Source: Clostridia bacterium (GTDB taxonomy: Bacteria > Bacillota_A > Clostridia > Oscillospirales > CAG-272). From it: a DNA stretch of 5,854 nucleotides. A program made the translations under genes and the position numbers. The notes beneath the pieces were generated by a model. The model saw only the letters and a program-made list of their open reading frames with translations. It had not been told where the DNA came from and ran no database searches. The stretch covers positions 1-5,854 of the forward strand of contig JAGBGV010000221.1 in the NCBI GenBank assembly GCA_017935805.1, read 5' to 3'. Numbering within the stretch: the first letter of the stretch is position 1; each line of letters starts with the position of its first letter. Shown here one piece after another: positions 1 through 5,854 of the stretch.

Positions 1-24
1 AAAGTCCCCACTCTCGTGGGGAGC
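1..24 (-). terminator. GC-rich hairpin at left edge, possible minus-strand terminator
   Basis: A 7-bp perfect stem (5-11 with 16-22) closes a 4-base loop. Read on the minus strand the loop is GAGA, a GNRA-type tetraloop, and the stem is followed by C then TTT up to the window edge. That is the form of an intrinsic terminator for a transcript running leftward through the structured region. The T-tract is cut by the edge, so its length is unknown. On the plus strand the same hairpin has a less favourable TCTC loop and no following T-run. It could equally be just one helix of a larger structured RNA. Confidence 0.4.
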
Positions 25-395
25 ATAAGAGGTACCAATGCCGGCACCTCTTATGAATCACCCGGCACCAAGGGAAGAAGAGCTTGTGCTCGATTGACTC
101 GTCAATCTTCACACTGCGCTGTTCTCCCCTTTGGAAACCTCACTTGCTTTTCGTGCAGCTAACCCATTTTGCTAACTACACCAATCTCAATATCCCTTGT
201 CGGCGCTGACATCCCGCCTAAACTTAGGTTGTTCGTGTAGTTCGATTGTCCAGGTACCCCACGCACAGTGGAAAATGAGGTGATCGAACAAGTTCAGCTA
301 AAGATAAAAGAGAACAGTGCAGTCCGAGCCTGTTCGAATCGGGGGTGGTCTGGAAGGTAGGGCAAAGCGGAAAAAAACAAGCCGCCTCATTTTTC
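1..395. ncRNA. Candidate structured noncoding RNA or structured repeat element, class unknown
   Basis: No credible gene is seen here; the minus-strand reading frame at 224-409 has no recognisable family and covers only part of the structure. Inverted segments are dense: 5-11/16-22; 24-33/46-55 (10 bp perfect); 92-97/102-107 (6 bp, CTCG loop on the plus strand); 113-126/310-323 (14 pairs, one G-U on the plus strand); 174-181/235-242 (8 bp perfect); 241-246/283-288; and 272-280/385-393 (9 bp perfect). Some are mutually exclusive or would form pseudoknots. Strand is unresolved: the G-U pair at 119/317 favours plus, while the GAGA tetraloop plus T's at the left edge favours minus. I looked for hallmarks of RNase P RNA, tmRNA, SRP RNA, 6S RNA, T-box leaders and common riboswitches and did not find a convincing match. 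A multicopy intergenic element is the main alternative. Confidence 0.4.
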
Positions 396-397
396 TC

Positions 398-426
398 TTG
401 CAATTTCATGTATTTTATGCTATTAT
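398..426 (+). promoter_or_regulatory. Sigma-A-type promoter of the four-gene operon
   Basis: A -35 box TTGCAA (398-403) is followed by a 17-base spacer and a -10 box TATTAT (421-426), with a TG at 418-419 one base before the -10 giving an extended -10 element. Transcription would start near 432-434, leaving a leader of about 35 bases before the first gene. An alternative -10, TATAAT at 428-433, lacks a good -35 at the right distance. The run at 422-433 is an AT palindrome, so a weak divergent promoter reading leftward into the structured region is possible. Confidence 0.6.
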
Positions 427-453
427 ATATAATGTATATTTAGGTTTACTGAT

Positions 454-461
454 GAAGGGGG
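454..461 (+). promoter_or_regulatory. Ribosome binding site deciding a TTG start
   Basis: GAAGGGGG lies 7 bases upstream of the TTG at 469. The next in-frame ATG is about 30 codons downstream, inside the first hydrophobic segment region, and has no comparable site, so the TTG is the preferred start of the first gene. Confidence 0.65.
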
Positions 462-468
462 TATTGAC

Positions 469-1356
469 TTGAATAAGAAGTCATTTTTGTCCTTACACAA
501 AATAATATCCATTCTTCTGCCTGCACTGACGGCAGTTATAGCCGGGGCGTATTGCCTCGCAATGAAGTTCGACTTCGAGTATAATATCTCTCACTTTAAG
601 ACGGGATCTATGGCTTTCTGGATCTTCACAGTAGCTGCGGCTGCGGCGCTTGTTGCTTCTGCCCTGCCTGCTTTTGCATCAAGAAAAGATCTCGCGATCA
701 CAGGCACTCCTACCACCGGTCCGGTTGCACTTTTCGGCGCGATCCTTTCTATTATCGTCTCTGTCGGCACATTTATTTCCGAGATCAAGTCCGGTATGGA
801 TGAGATCAAGCTGGCAGGCGAGACGCTTTCCAGATCGACTCCTCCGGCGGCACTTGTAATGCAGCTTGTCGGCAGCGTCCTCGTCCTGTTTGTCGGTGCG
901 GAGATCGCGCTCTCCTGTATCGACGGTCAGAGGGGCAAGATCCCTCACAAGATCGCCGCTATTCTGGCACCCTTGTCGATAAACATGACAATGTTTGCCT
1001 GCTACTTCGATTTTGAACAGCCGCTTAACGGACCTGTGCGTAACGTAACCACTATTGTTCAGTGCGCGGTGCTCCTGTTTTTGCTTTCCGAGGCAAGACT
1101 TGCGTTCGGCGGCAGGGTAACATCCCCGTTCTACATTTTCTCATCCGCTATTGCCGCATCCGTGGGACTTGGCTTCTCCCTCGGCGGCGCTCTGTTTAAG
1201 ATAATCGACCTTACAAAAGACGACCCCAACCCGTCCTTCCTCCGCCTTGCCCTGTATATCGCGGTAGGCTGTATTGCCATCGACAGATTCATGTCACTGC
1301 CGAAGATCATCGGTGACGGTGCGGACAAGGAAGAAGAAAAAACCGAAAAAGAATAA
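469..1356 (+). CDS. Polytopic membrane protein of unknown function (TelA-operon partner)
   Basis: I do not recognise the family. The 295-residue product begins at a TTG codon and is dominated by hydrophobic stretches at about residues 11-31, 48-70, 86-104, 127-149, 161-178, 192-210, 219-243 and 258-276, giving roughly eight possible membrane spans. Most loops are short; the longest polar one lies around residues 105-125 (EIKSGMDEIK and onward). The last 15 residues are highly charged, mainly E and K, and probably cytoplasmic. No transporter signature, ATP-binding motif or metal-binding cluster is visible. It is the first gene of the operon and ends 30 bases before the TelA-family gene, so an envelope-linked role with that protein is a reasonable inference. 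It could be a small transporter-like or scaffold membrane protein. The reading frame itself is secure; the function is open. Confidence 0.85.
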   Translation: MNKKSFLSLHKIISILLPALTAVIAGAYCLAMKFDFEYNISHFKTGSMAFWIFTVAAAAALVASALPAFASRKDLAITGTPTTGPVALFGAILSIIVSVGTFISEIKSGMDEIKLAGETLSRSTPPAALVMQLVGSVLVLFVGAEIALSCIDGQRGKIPHKIAAILAPLSINMTMFACYFDFEQPLNGPVRNVTTIVQCAVLLFLLSEARLAFGGRVTSPFYIFSSAIAASVGLGFSLGGALFKIIDLTKDDPNPSFLRLALYIAVGCIAIDRFMSLPKIIGDGADKEEEKTEKE

Positions 1357-1373
1357 CGCTTATATAAATCGAA

Positions 1374-1380
1374 AAGGAGA
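1374..1380 (+). promoter_or_regulatory. Ribosome binding site of the TelA gene
   Basis: AAGGAGA sits 6 bases before the ATG at 1387, a near-consensus Shine-Dalgarno site. It supports strong independent translation of this second gene. Confidence 0.7.
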
Positions 1381-1386
1381 ATTACT

Positions 1387-2559
1387 ATGGATAACGAAAT
1401 CAAACTGACTCTCGACCCTACCGCCGGCATTAACACTCCCGCTACTGCTGCGGCTGCCGCACAGGCTCCTGCTGCTCCATCCGTTAACTTGGGCGGAGAA
1501 GCTGCACCTGCGGAGATACCACTCCTTGACGAATCCCAGTTTACCGAAAGCGAGCGCAAGGTTATTGACGATTTCTCGGCGCAGATCGATATTACCAATT
1601 CCGCAATGATTTTGGGCTACGGCTCTGCGGCACAGAAGAAGATCTCCGATTTCAGCGACTCGGCTCTCGGCGGCGTGCGCAACAAGGATTTCGGCGAGGT
1701 TGGCACAATGATCACCGGTCTTATCGCTAATCTGAAGGACATGAACGACACTGCTGAGGATGATAAAGGATTCCTCGGTCTGTTCAAGAACACAAAGCGC
1801 AAGATCCGCAATATCAAGCTGAAATACGACAAATGTGAGGACAGCGTAAACTCCATCGTTTCCGTGCTGGAGCAGCATCAGATCACCCTGCTCAAGGATA
1901 TCTCCATGTTTGACGAGCTGTATGAAATGAACCTGTCCTACTTCAAGGAGCTGTCCATGTACATCGTTGCCGGCAAGAAGAAGCTGGAGCATGAAAGAGC
2001 AACTACCCTTGTGGAGCTTACCGAAAAGGCAAAGGCAAGCGGACTTCCCGAGGATGCGCAGGCGGCAAATGACTTCGCGGAGCAGTGTGTTCGTTTCGAG
2101 CGCAAGCTTCACGATCTTGAGCTGACCCGCATGGTATCAATTCAGATGTCACCTCAGATCAGACTTGTTCAGAACAATGACACAATGATGACCGAGAAGA
2201 TCCAGACGGTTATCATGAACACTATTCCTCTGTGGAAGAGCCAGATGGTTATCGCACTCGGTATTGAGCACTCACGTCAGGCAATGGAGGCAGGTCGCGC
2301 TGTTACAGACATGACAAACGAGCTTCTGAAGAAGAACTCCGCGGCGCTGAAGCAGGCTACCGTTGACATTACCAAGGAAGCAGAGCGCGGAATCGTTGAT
2401 ATCGAGACACTCACACAGACAAACGCAGAGCTTATTGCTACTCTTGACGAGATCCAGGTTATCCAGAAGGAAGGACGGGACAAGAGAGTTGCCGCTGAAG
2501 CAGAGCTTGGCAGAATCGAGTCCGAGCTTAAGGCAAAGCTTATAGGCATTCGCTCCTGA
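1387..2559 (+). CDS. telA: TelA-family toxic anion resistance protein
   Basis: This 390-residue protein matches the TelA/KlaA family (Pfam 'toxic anion resistance protein TelA') in length and pattern. Residues 1-45 form a low-complexity Ala/Pro-rich leader. The rest is predominantly helical and charged, without signal peptide or membrane span, so it should be cytoplasmic or peripheral. Family-typical segments include GFLGLFKNTKRKI (128-140), QIRLVQNND (257-265) followed by KIQTVIMNTIPLWKSQ (271-286), and a C-terminal coiled-coil-like stretch (about 340-388). Members are linked to tellurite resistance on plasmids and, in Firmicutes, to tolerance of cell-wall-active stress; the biochemical activity is not established. 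The start is supported by AAGGAGA at 1374-1380, six bases upstream. It lies 30 bases after the membrane protein and 13 bases before the TPM gene. The gene symbol is family-level only. Confidence 0.92.
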   Translation: MDNEIKLTLDPTAGINTPATAAAAAQAPAAPSVNLGGEAAPAEIPLLDESQFTESERKVIDDFSAQIDITNSAMILGYGSAAQKKISDFSDSALGGVRNKDFGEVGTMITGLIANLKDMNDTAEDDKGFLGLFKNTKRKIRNIKLKYDKCEDSVNSIVSVLEQHQITLLKDISMFDELYEMNLSYFKELSMYIVAGKKKLEHERATTLVELTEKAKASGLPEDAQAANDFAEQCVRFERKLHDLELTRMVSIQMSPQIRLVQNNDTMMTEKIQTVIMNTIPLWKSQMVIALGIEHSRQAMEAGRAVTDMTNELLKKNSAALKQATVDITKEAERGIVDIETLTQTNAELIATLDEIQVIQKEGRDKRVAAEAELGRIESELKAKLIGIRS

Positions 2560-2572
2560 TTATTCTGAAAGA

Positions 2573-3589
2573 ATGGGAATTATGAAAAACATGACAAAGA
2601 AAACTAATCTGAGCCGCATTATCTCCGCCATTCTCGTGATCGTAATGATCGGCGCGATGGCAACTGTAGCGGCAGCGGCATATCCCAAGGCTGACGAATT
2701 TGTTGCGGACGAGGCAGGCGTGCTTTCCGAATCCACCATTCGCCAGATAAAAAAGACTAACAAGGACCTCGACGACGCGGTTGGTGCAATTATTGCAGTC
2801 TGCACGGTCAAGACAATGGACGGCGTTGACATTGCCGAATACGCTCGCGGACTGTTTACCGAATGGAAGATGGGTGAGGGTGTACTTCTGCTTATCGCGG
2901 CAGAGGACAAGAACTACTACATCGTTCAGAGCACAGGCATTGACGATTCCATTACCAATGATGACCTGACTGCCATTCGCGACGGCTATCTTGAAGAGGA
3001 TTTCGCCTCTGGCAATATTGACGGCGGCGTTATCAAGACTGTATCCAAGCTTGCAACAGAGCTTGAAAGCGGACTTGAAGATGCTTCCCAGTCAGGCGGC
3101 GAGGGAGATGAGGACACCGAGGACGATGAGGAAGAAAAGAAGGGCACAACCTTCGGAACTGTGCTTGTGACTATCCTCAAGGTTATCCTTTACATAGCAC
3201 TGTTCGCACTTGCGGCGTTTGTTATCCTGTTTGTTGTTGCAATGTTCAACGATGACGCGGCAGCCCTGCTTCAGAAGTATGTATTCCGTCGGGGCAAGAG
3301 CAATCCTGCGGTAAATCAGAGCTACTATGACGAGCGCCTGTACGGAAATCGCAGATCAAACGGTCAGCAGCAGAGATCGTCTCAGCAAAGACCGTCTCAG
3401 CCGAGACAGCCGGGCCAGAGACCTCAGCAGCAGCGACCGGCGAACCGTCAGTACAACGGACAGCAGCAGAGACGTCCCGACCCGAATCAGATGTACAACG
3501 CTGACGGCACACCGAGACGCCCGAGACAGAATCAGAACAGCGGCAACCGTGGCGGCAACTACAACGACTATAACGATTACGGGTATTGA
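2573..3589 (+). CDS. TPM-domain membrane-anchored protein with Q/R/P-rich C-terminal tail
   Basis: The 338-residue product has a signal-peptide-like N-terminus (hydrophobic about 14-36, ending ATVAAAAY), then a TPM domain (about 37-165; Pfam TPM_phosphatase), including the typical segments FVADEAGVLSESTIRQI and KMGEGVLLLIAAEDKNYYI and the downstream IRDGYLEEDFASG. A strongly acidic linker follows (177-188), then one transmembrane helix (about 196-223), then a basic low-complexity tail (about 239-338) rich in Gln, Arg, Pro and Asn with NGQQQR repeated at 263-268 and 295-300, ending in Asn/Asp/Tyr/Gly. The likely topology is TPM domain outside, tail in the cytoplasm. TPM domains are known from photosystem II assembly factors and many bacterial membrane proteins; phosphatase activity has been reported for some but cannot be assumed here. 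The start is uncertain: ATG 2582 (MKNMTKK) would also give a normal signal peptide, and neither has a strong ribosome site. Confidence 0.9.
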   Translation: MGIMKNMTKKTNLSRIISAILVIVMIGAMATVAAAAYPKADEFVADEAGVLSESTIRQIKKTNKDLDDAVGAIIAVCTVKTMDGVDIAEYARGLFTEWKMGEGVLLLIAAEDKNYYIVQSTGIDDSITNDDLTAIRDGYLEEDFASGNIDGGVIKTVSKLATELESGLEDASQSGGEGDEDTEDDEEEKKGTTFGTVLVTILKVILYIALFALAAFVILFVVAMFNDDAAALLQKYVFRRGKSNPAVNQSYYDERLYGNRRSNGQQQRSSQQRPSQPRQPGQRPQQQRPANRQYNGQQQRRPDPNQMYNADGTPRRPRQNQNSGNRGGNYNDYNDYGY

Positions 3590-3607
3590 TACCCATAAGG
3601 AAGCAAA

Positions 3608-5545
3608 ATGATCTCCATAAGCACAAGTGATCTCGCCTACCGGGTAGGTACGAGAGAAATAATTGCAGACGTGTCCTTTTCCCTTGAGGAAGGGGACCGT
3701 TTGGCAATAGTGGGAGTAAACGGCAGTGGCAAGTCTACCTTGCTGAAGATGCTCTGCGGCGAATACACCCCCGACGAGGGAGACGTGTTCATCGCAAAGG
3801 GCAAAACTGTCGGAATGCTCCACCAGGACGACGCGTTTAACATAATAGAAGGAAACGGCGGCAAGGGCTCACCCATCGACAATACGGTGCTCGGTCAGAT
3901 GTACGCCGTTTTTGCCGAGCTTTGTGATATGGAGGTGCGACTTGCGTCACTTCAGGCACAGCTTGACTCGGCAGATCCCGAGGACACTGTGACTCTCAAC
4001 CGACTTTCAACGGAGTACACAAACCTCAACAACAGATACATCCGCGACGGCGGGCTTTATTATCAGTCGCGCTGCCGCAGTATTCTTACAAACCTCGGCT
4101 TTGACGAGACATATTGGGCGCTTCCCGTTTCCTCGATGAGTGGCGGACAGCGAACCCGACTTGCACTTGCCAGACTTCTCTCCCGTGAGCCCGATATCCT
4201 CATTTTAGACGAGCCAACCAACCACCTTGACCTTGACACAATGGTGTGGCTTGAGAATCATCTTGCGGCGTACCCCAAAAACAAGACGGTGATCCTCGTA
4301 TCCCACGACCGACTTTTCCTTGACAGAGTTACAAACAAGACTCTTGACATTGAAAATCAGCGTGCAAAGCTTTACAAGGTGCCCTACTCCAAATATGTGG
4401 AAGAAAAAGAAAAGTTCCGCCGTGAGCAGGAAAAGCGTTACGAGCTTCAGCAGCGTGAGATCGCCCGACTTGAGGCATACATCGAGCAGCAGAGACGCTG
4501 GAACAGAGAGCGAAACATTATTGCGGCTGAATCAAGAGAAAAAGCCATCGCCCGAATGGAGAAGGTGGAAAAGCCCAAGGCCGCACCCCGATCTATCAGA
4601 TTCTCCCTCAGTTCATCGGGCGAATCGGGCAACGAGGTGGCTAAAATAAAAAACATCACCATGGGATTCGGAAACAACATTCTTTTCAGAAACGTTTCCT
4701 TCATGGTGAAAAAGCGTGACCGCTTGTTTATCACAGGACACAACGGCTGCGGAAAGTCTACATTTATTAAAATACTCCTCGGTCAGCTTGAGCCTCTTGG
4801 CGGCGAGATAGAGTTCGGCTACAATGTAACGGTTGGATACTACGATCAGGAGAACCAGAATCTTGACGAGACAAACACGGTCCTTGATGAGCTGTGGAAC
4901 ACTTACCCCGATCTGACTCAGACGGAGATACGCAATACTCTCGCCATGTTCATGTTCCGAGGGGAGGATATTGAGAAATCGGTATCTGTTCTTTCGGGCG
5001 GTGAGAGAGCGCGGCTTACTCTTGCGAAGCTGATCCTCTCGAGGATGAATCTTCTAATTCTCGACGAGCCCACGAACCACCTTGACATCGAATCCCGCGA
5101 GGCACTTGAGAATGCCCTGAAGAATTTCGACGGCACTATTATCACCGTATCCCACGACAGATATTTCTCACGCCAGCTTGCGACGAGATTTATTGATCTT
5201 GGAGACGGCGGACGGGAATTCAACGGCACTTATGACGAGTATATGGCATGGCGCGAGGCTCGGACGGTGGAAGGCTACTTCAAGGAAGAAAAGCCTGCGG
5301 AGCAAAGCGGTAAGGACGAGTATCTCGAGCGGAAAAAGTCCAATGCGGAGCGTCGCAAGGCTGAAAAACGCAAGGCAGAGGTTGCGCGTGAGATCGCAAA
5401 GCTGGAGAGGGAGCTTGTTGAGATAGATGAGCTGCTCTTTGGTGAGGCGGCAACTGACTACATCCGTGCGGCTGAGCTGACGGACCGCAAGATCACGGTA
5501 GAAGACCGACTTATGTCCCTGTACGAGGAAGAGGAAGAGATCTGA
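3608..5545 (+). CDS. ABC-F family ATP-binding protein (YdiF/Uup-like, C-terminal coiled coil)
   Basis: This 645-residue protein carries two complete ABC ATPase domains and no membrane spans. Domain 1 has Walker A GVNGSGKS (36-43), signature SMSGGQ (176-181), Walker B ILILDEPTNHLD (197-208) and H-loop SHDR (232-235). A charged helical interdomain linker (about 260-330, the P-site tRNA interaction motif region) follows. Domain 2 has GHNGCGKS (377-384), LSGGER (462-467), LLILDEPTNHLD (482-493) and SHDR (515-518). A Lys/Glu-rich coiled coil (about 565-610) and an acidic end (LYEEEEEI) form the C-terminal extension. All key ATPase residues are intact. ABC-F proteins bind the ribosomal E site to relieve stalled translation, and some protect ribosomes from antibiotics; the sequence does not show which applies. 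Length and layout fit housekeeping YdiF-type members better than short antibiotic-resistance types. AAGGAAG at 3597-3603 supports the start, 18 bases after the TPM gene. Confidence 0.95.
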   Translation: MISISTSDLAYRVGTREIIADVSFSLEEGDRLAIVGVNGSGKSTLLKMLCGEYTPDEGDVFIAKGKTVGMLHQDDAFNIIEGNGGKGSPIDNTVLGQMYAVFAELCDMEVRLASLQAQLDSADPEDTVTLNRLSTEYTNLNNRYIRDGGLYYQSRCRSILTNLGFDETYWALPVSSMSGGQRTRLALARLLSREPDILILDEPTNHLDLDTMVWLENHLAAYPKNKTVILVSHDRLFLDRVTNKTLDIENQRAKLYKVPYSKYVEEKEKFRREQEKRYELQQREIARLEAYIEQQRRWNRERNIIAAESREKAIARMEKVEKPKAAPRSIRFSLSSSGESGNEVAKIKNITMGFGNNILFRNVSFMVKKRDRLFITGHNGCGKSTFIKILLGQLEPLGGEIEFGYNVTVGYYDQENQNLDETNTVLDELWNTYPDLTQTEIRNTLAMFMFRGEDIEKSVSVLSGGERARLTLAKLILSRMNLLILDEPTNHLDIESREALENALKNFDGTIITVSHDRYFSRQLATRFIDLGDGGREFNGTYDEYMAWREARTVEGYFKEEKPAEQSGKDEYLERKKSNAERRKAEKRKAEVAREIAKLERELVEIDELLFGEAATDYIRAAELTDRKITVEDRLMSLYEEEEEI

Positions 5546-5593
5546 GTTATAAGCCGGGTGGAATATCGGGGTGGGTGACAAAACAAATAGCCC

Positions 5594-5660
5594 TGTCATT
5601 TTGACCTCGAAGAATCTATTTGAGATCCTTCGATTCCGCTACGCTACACTCAGGATGACA
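5594..5660. repeat. Imperfect palindromic intergenic repeat
   Basis: A 67-base element bounded by TGTCATTTTGA (5594-5604) and TCAGGATGACA (5650-5660), which are inverted copies with two T/G differences, so they still pair as G-U in RNA. Inside, 5608-5616 pairs with 5624-5632 with one mismatch (CGAAGAATC against GATCCTTCG). It resembles the widespread TGTCATTCTGA-type dispersed intergenic palindromes that I recall from many Firmicutes and Bacteroidetes genomes. Such elements are usually multicopy and non-autonomous. The family assignment is from memory only. Confidence 0.7.
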
Positions 5661-5676
5661 AAATAAAGCGTTTGCT

Positions 5677-5700
5677 TGTCATTCTGACCTCAAAGAATCT
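5677..5700 (+). repeat. Second, half-length copy of the palindromic repeat
   Basis: The 24 bases match 5594-5617 at 22 positions (differences at 5684 and 5692) in the same orientation, 83 bases downstream. The right half of the palindrome is absent: no TCAGGATGACA follows. This looks like a truncated or decayed copy next to an intact one. Confidence 0.65.
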
Positions 5701-5710
5701 TTTCACTCAA

Positions 5711-5770
5711 TCTAAACAAAACAAAATGGGTGCAGCTTTGGTTTGACTAAAGCTACACCCTGATTTTTTA
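5711..5770. terminator. Bidirectional intrinsic terminator between convergent genes
   Basis: Stem arms 5728-5739 and 5749-5760 (GGGTG-AGCTTT against AAAGCT-CACCC) pair over 12 positions around a 9-base loop. The single mismatch, 5733/5755, is C-A on plus but becomes a U-G pair on the minus strand. Plus-strand transcripts meet TGATTTTTTA right after the stem; minus-strand transcripts meet a T-rich run (complement of 5711-5727). It therefore ends the operon read-through from the left and the partial gene from the right, whose stop codon is only 7 bases from the stem. Confidence 0.8.
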
Positions 5771-5854
5771 TTCTTTTATCCATTCAGCAAGGCTATCTGC
5801 ATCCAGCCCGGCGTGCTTCATCAGATGATTTATGTCTCCGTGGGGGATGAAGGG
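5768..5854 (-). CDS. 3' end of a convergent gene, product unknown (partial)
   Basis: Reading the minus strand from the right edge gives an open frame of 28 codons ending at TAA (complement of 5768-5770). The C-terminus reads PFIPHGDINHLMKHAGLD and then ADSLAEWIKE, a plausible amphipathic helical end of a globular, soluble protein. The terminator stem directly after the stop, with a minus-strand T-run, supports this being a real gene end. The visible part is too short to assign a family and I do not recognise it. Confidence 0.6.
   Translation of the reverse strand, partial: PFIPHGDINHLMKHAGLDADSLAEWIKE

Noticed and set aside
325..345. tRNA T-arm-like GTTCGAATC
   Set aside because: A four-pair stem can form around it, but no matching acceptor strand, anticodon arm or D arm lies at the right distance upstream.
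1..395. RNase P RNA, suggested by AAAGTCC at the very start
   Set aside because: The other conserved segments of RNase P RNA (the ACAGAA region and the GGTAACGCC-type loop) are absent.
224..409. Minus-strand 61-codon open frame in the left noncoding region
   Set aside because: It has no recognisable family, no clear ribosome site, and its sequence overlaps several paired segments, so the openness is better explained by a structured element.
1131..2112. Long minus-strand open frames opposite the first two genes
   Set aside because: They are antisense to genes with clear membrane-protein character or TelA family match, and have no family features of their own.
3246..3823. Minus- and plus-strand open frames over the TPM tail and ABC-F start
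   Set aside because: Low-complexity Ser/Arg-rich products are what the repetitive CAG/AGA-rich tail codons give in other frames; the ABC-F start and TPM stop are well supported.
5594..5700. CRISPR-like repeat pair
   Set aside because: Only one full and one half unit are present, the unit is palindromic with internal structure, and there is no array of regular spacers.

Overview
The window looks like a mid-GC chromosomal segment from an anaerobic Clostridia-type Firmicute (Ruminococcus/Oscillospiraceae-like). This is an inference from the gene families, the short spacing between genes, the strong purine-rich ribosome binding sites, a TTG start and the AT-rich promoter. No rRNA or other taxonomic marker is present.

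Layout. Positions 1-397 hold no convincing gene. They are full of hairpins and long-range complementary segments and look like a structured RNA or a mobile or repeat-derived structured element, with strand unresolved. A good sigma-A-type promoter (398-426) follows. Four tightly spaced plus-strand genes fill 469-5545: a polytopic membrane protein of unknown function; a TelA-family 'toxic anion resistance' protein; a TPM-domain protein with a signal peptide, one transmembrane segment and a strange Q/R/P-rich tail; and a duplicated-ATPase ABC-F protein with a C-terminal coiled coil. Gaps are 30, 13 and 18 nt with no terminator inside, so they are probably one operon. Positions 5546-5767 contain an imperfect palindromic repeat, a second left-half copy of it, and a bidirectional terminator. 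The 3' end of a minus-strand gene runs off the right edge, converging on the operon.

How the genes may work together. The first three products suggest an envelope-associated module: an integral membrane protein, a cytoplasmic coiled-coil TelA protein, and a TPM protein whose catalytic-type domain is predicted outside the membrane while its basic tail is predicted inside. TelA proteins are linked to tellurite and cell-envelope stress tolerance, and TPM domains occur in many membrane-anchored proteins. A joint envelope-stress role is plausible but unproven. The ABC-F protein is expected to act on ribosomes and may simply share the transcript.

The most interesting unexplained items are the structured region at 1-397, the unknown membrane protein tied to TelA, and the charge-polarised TPM protein.
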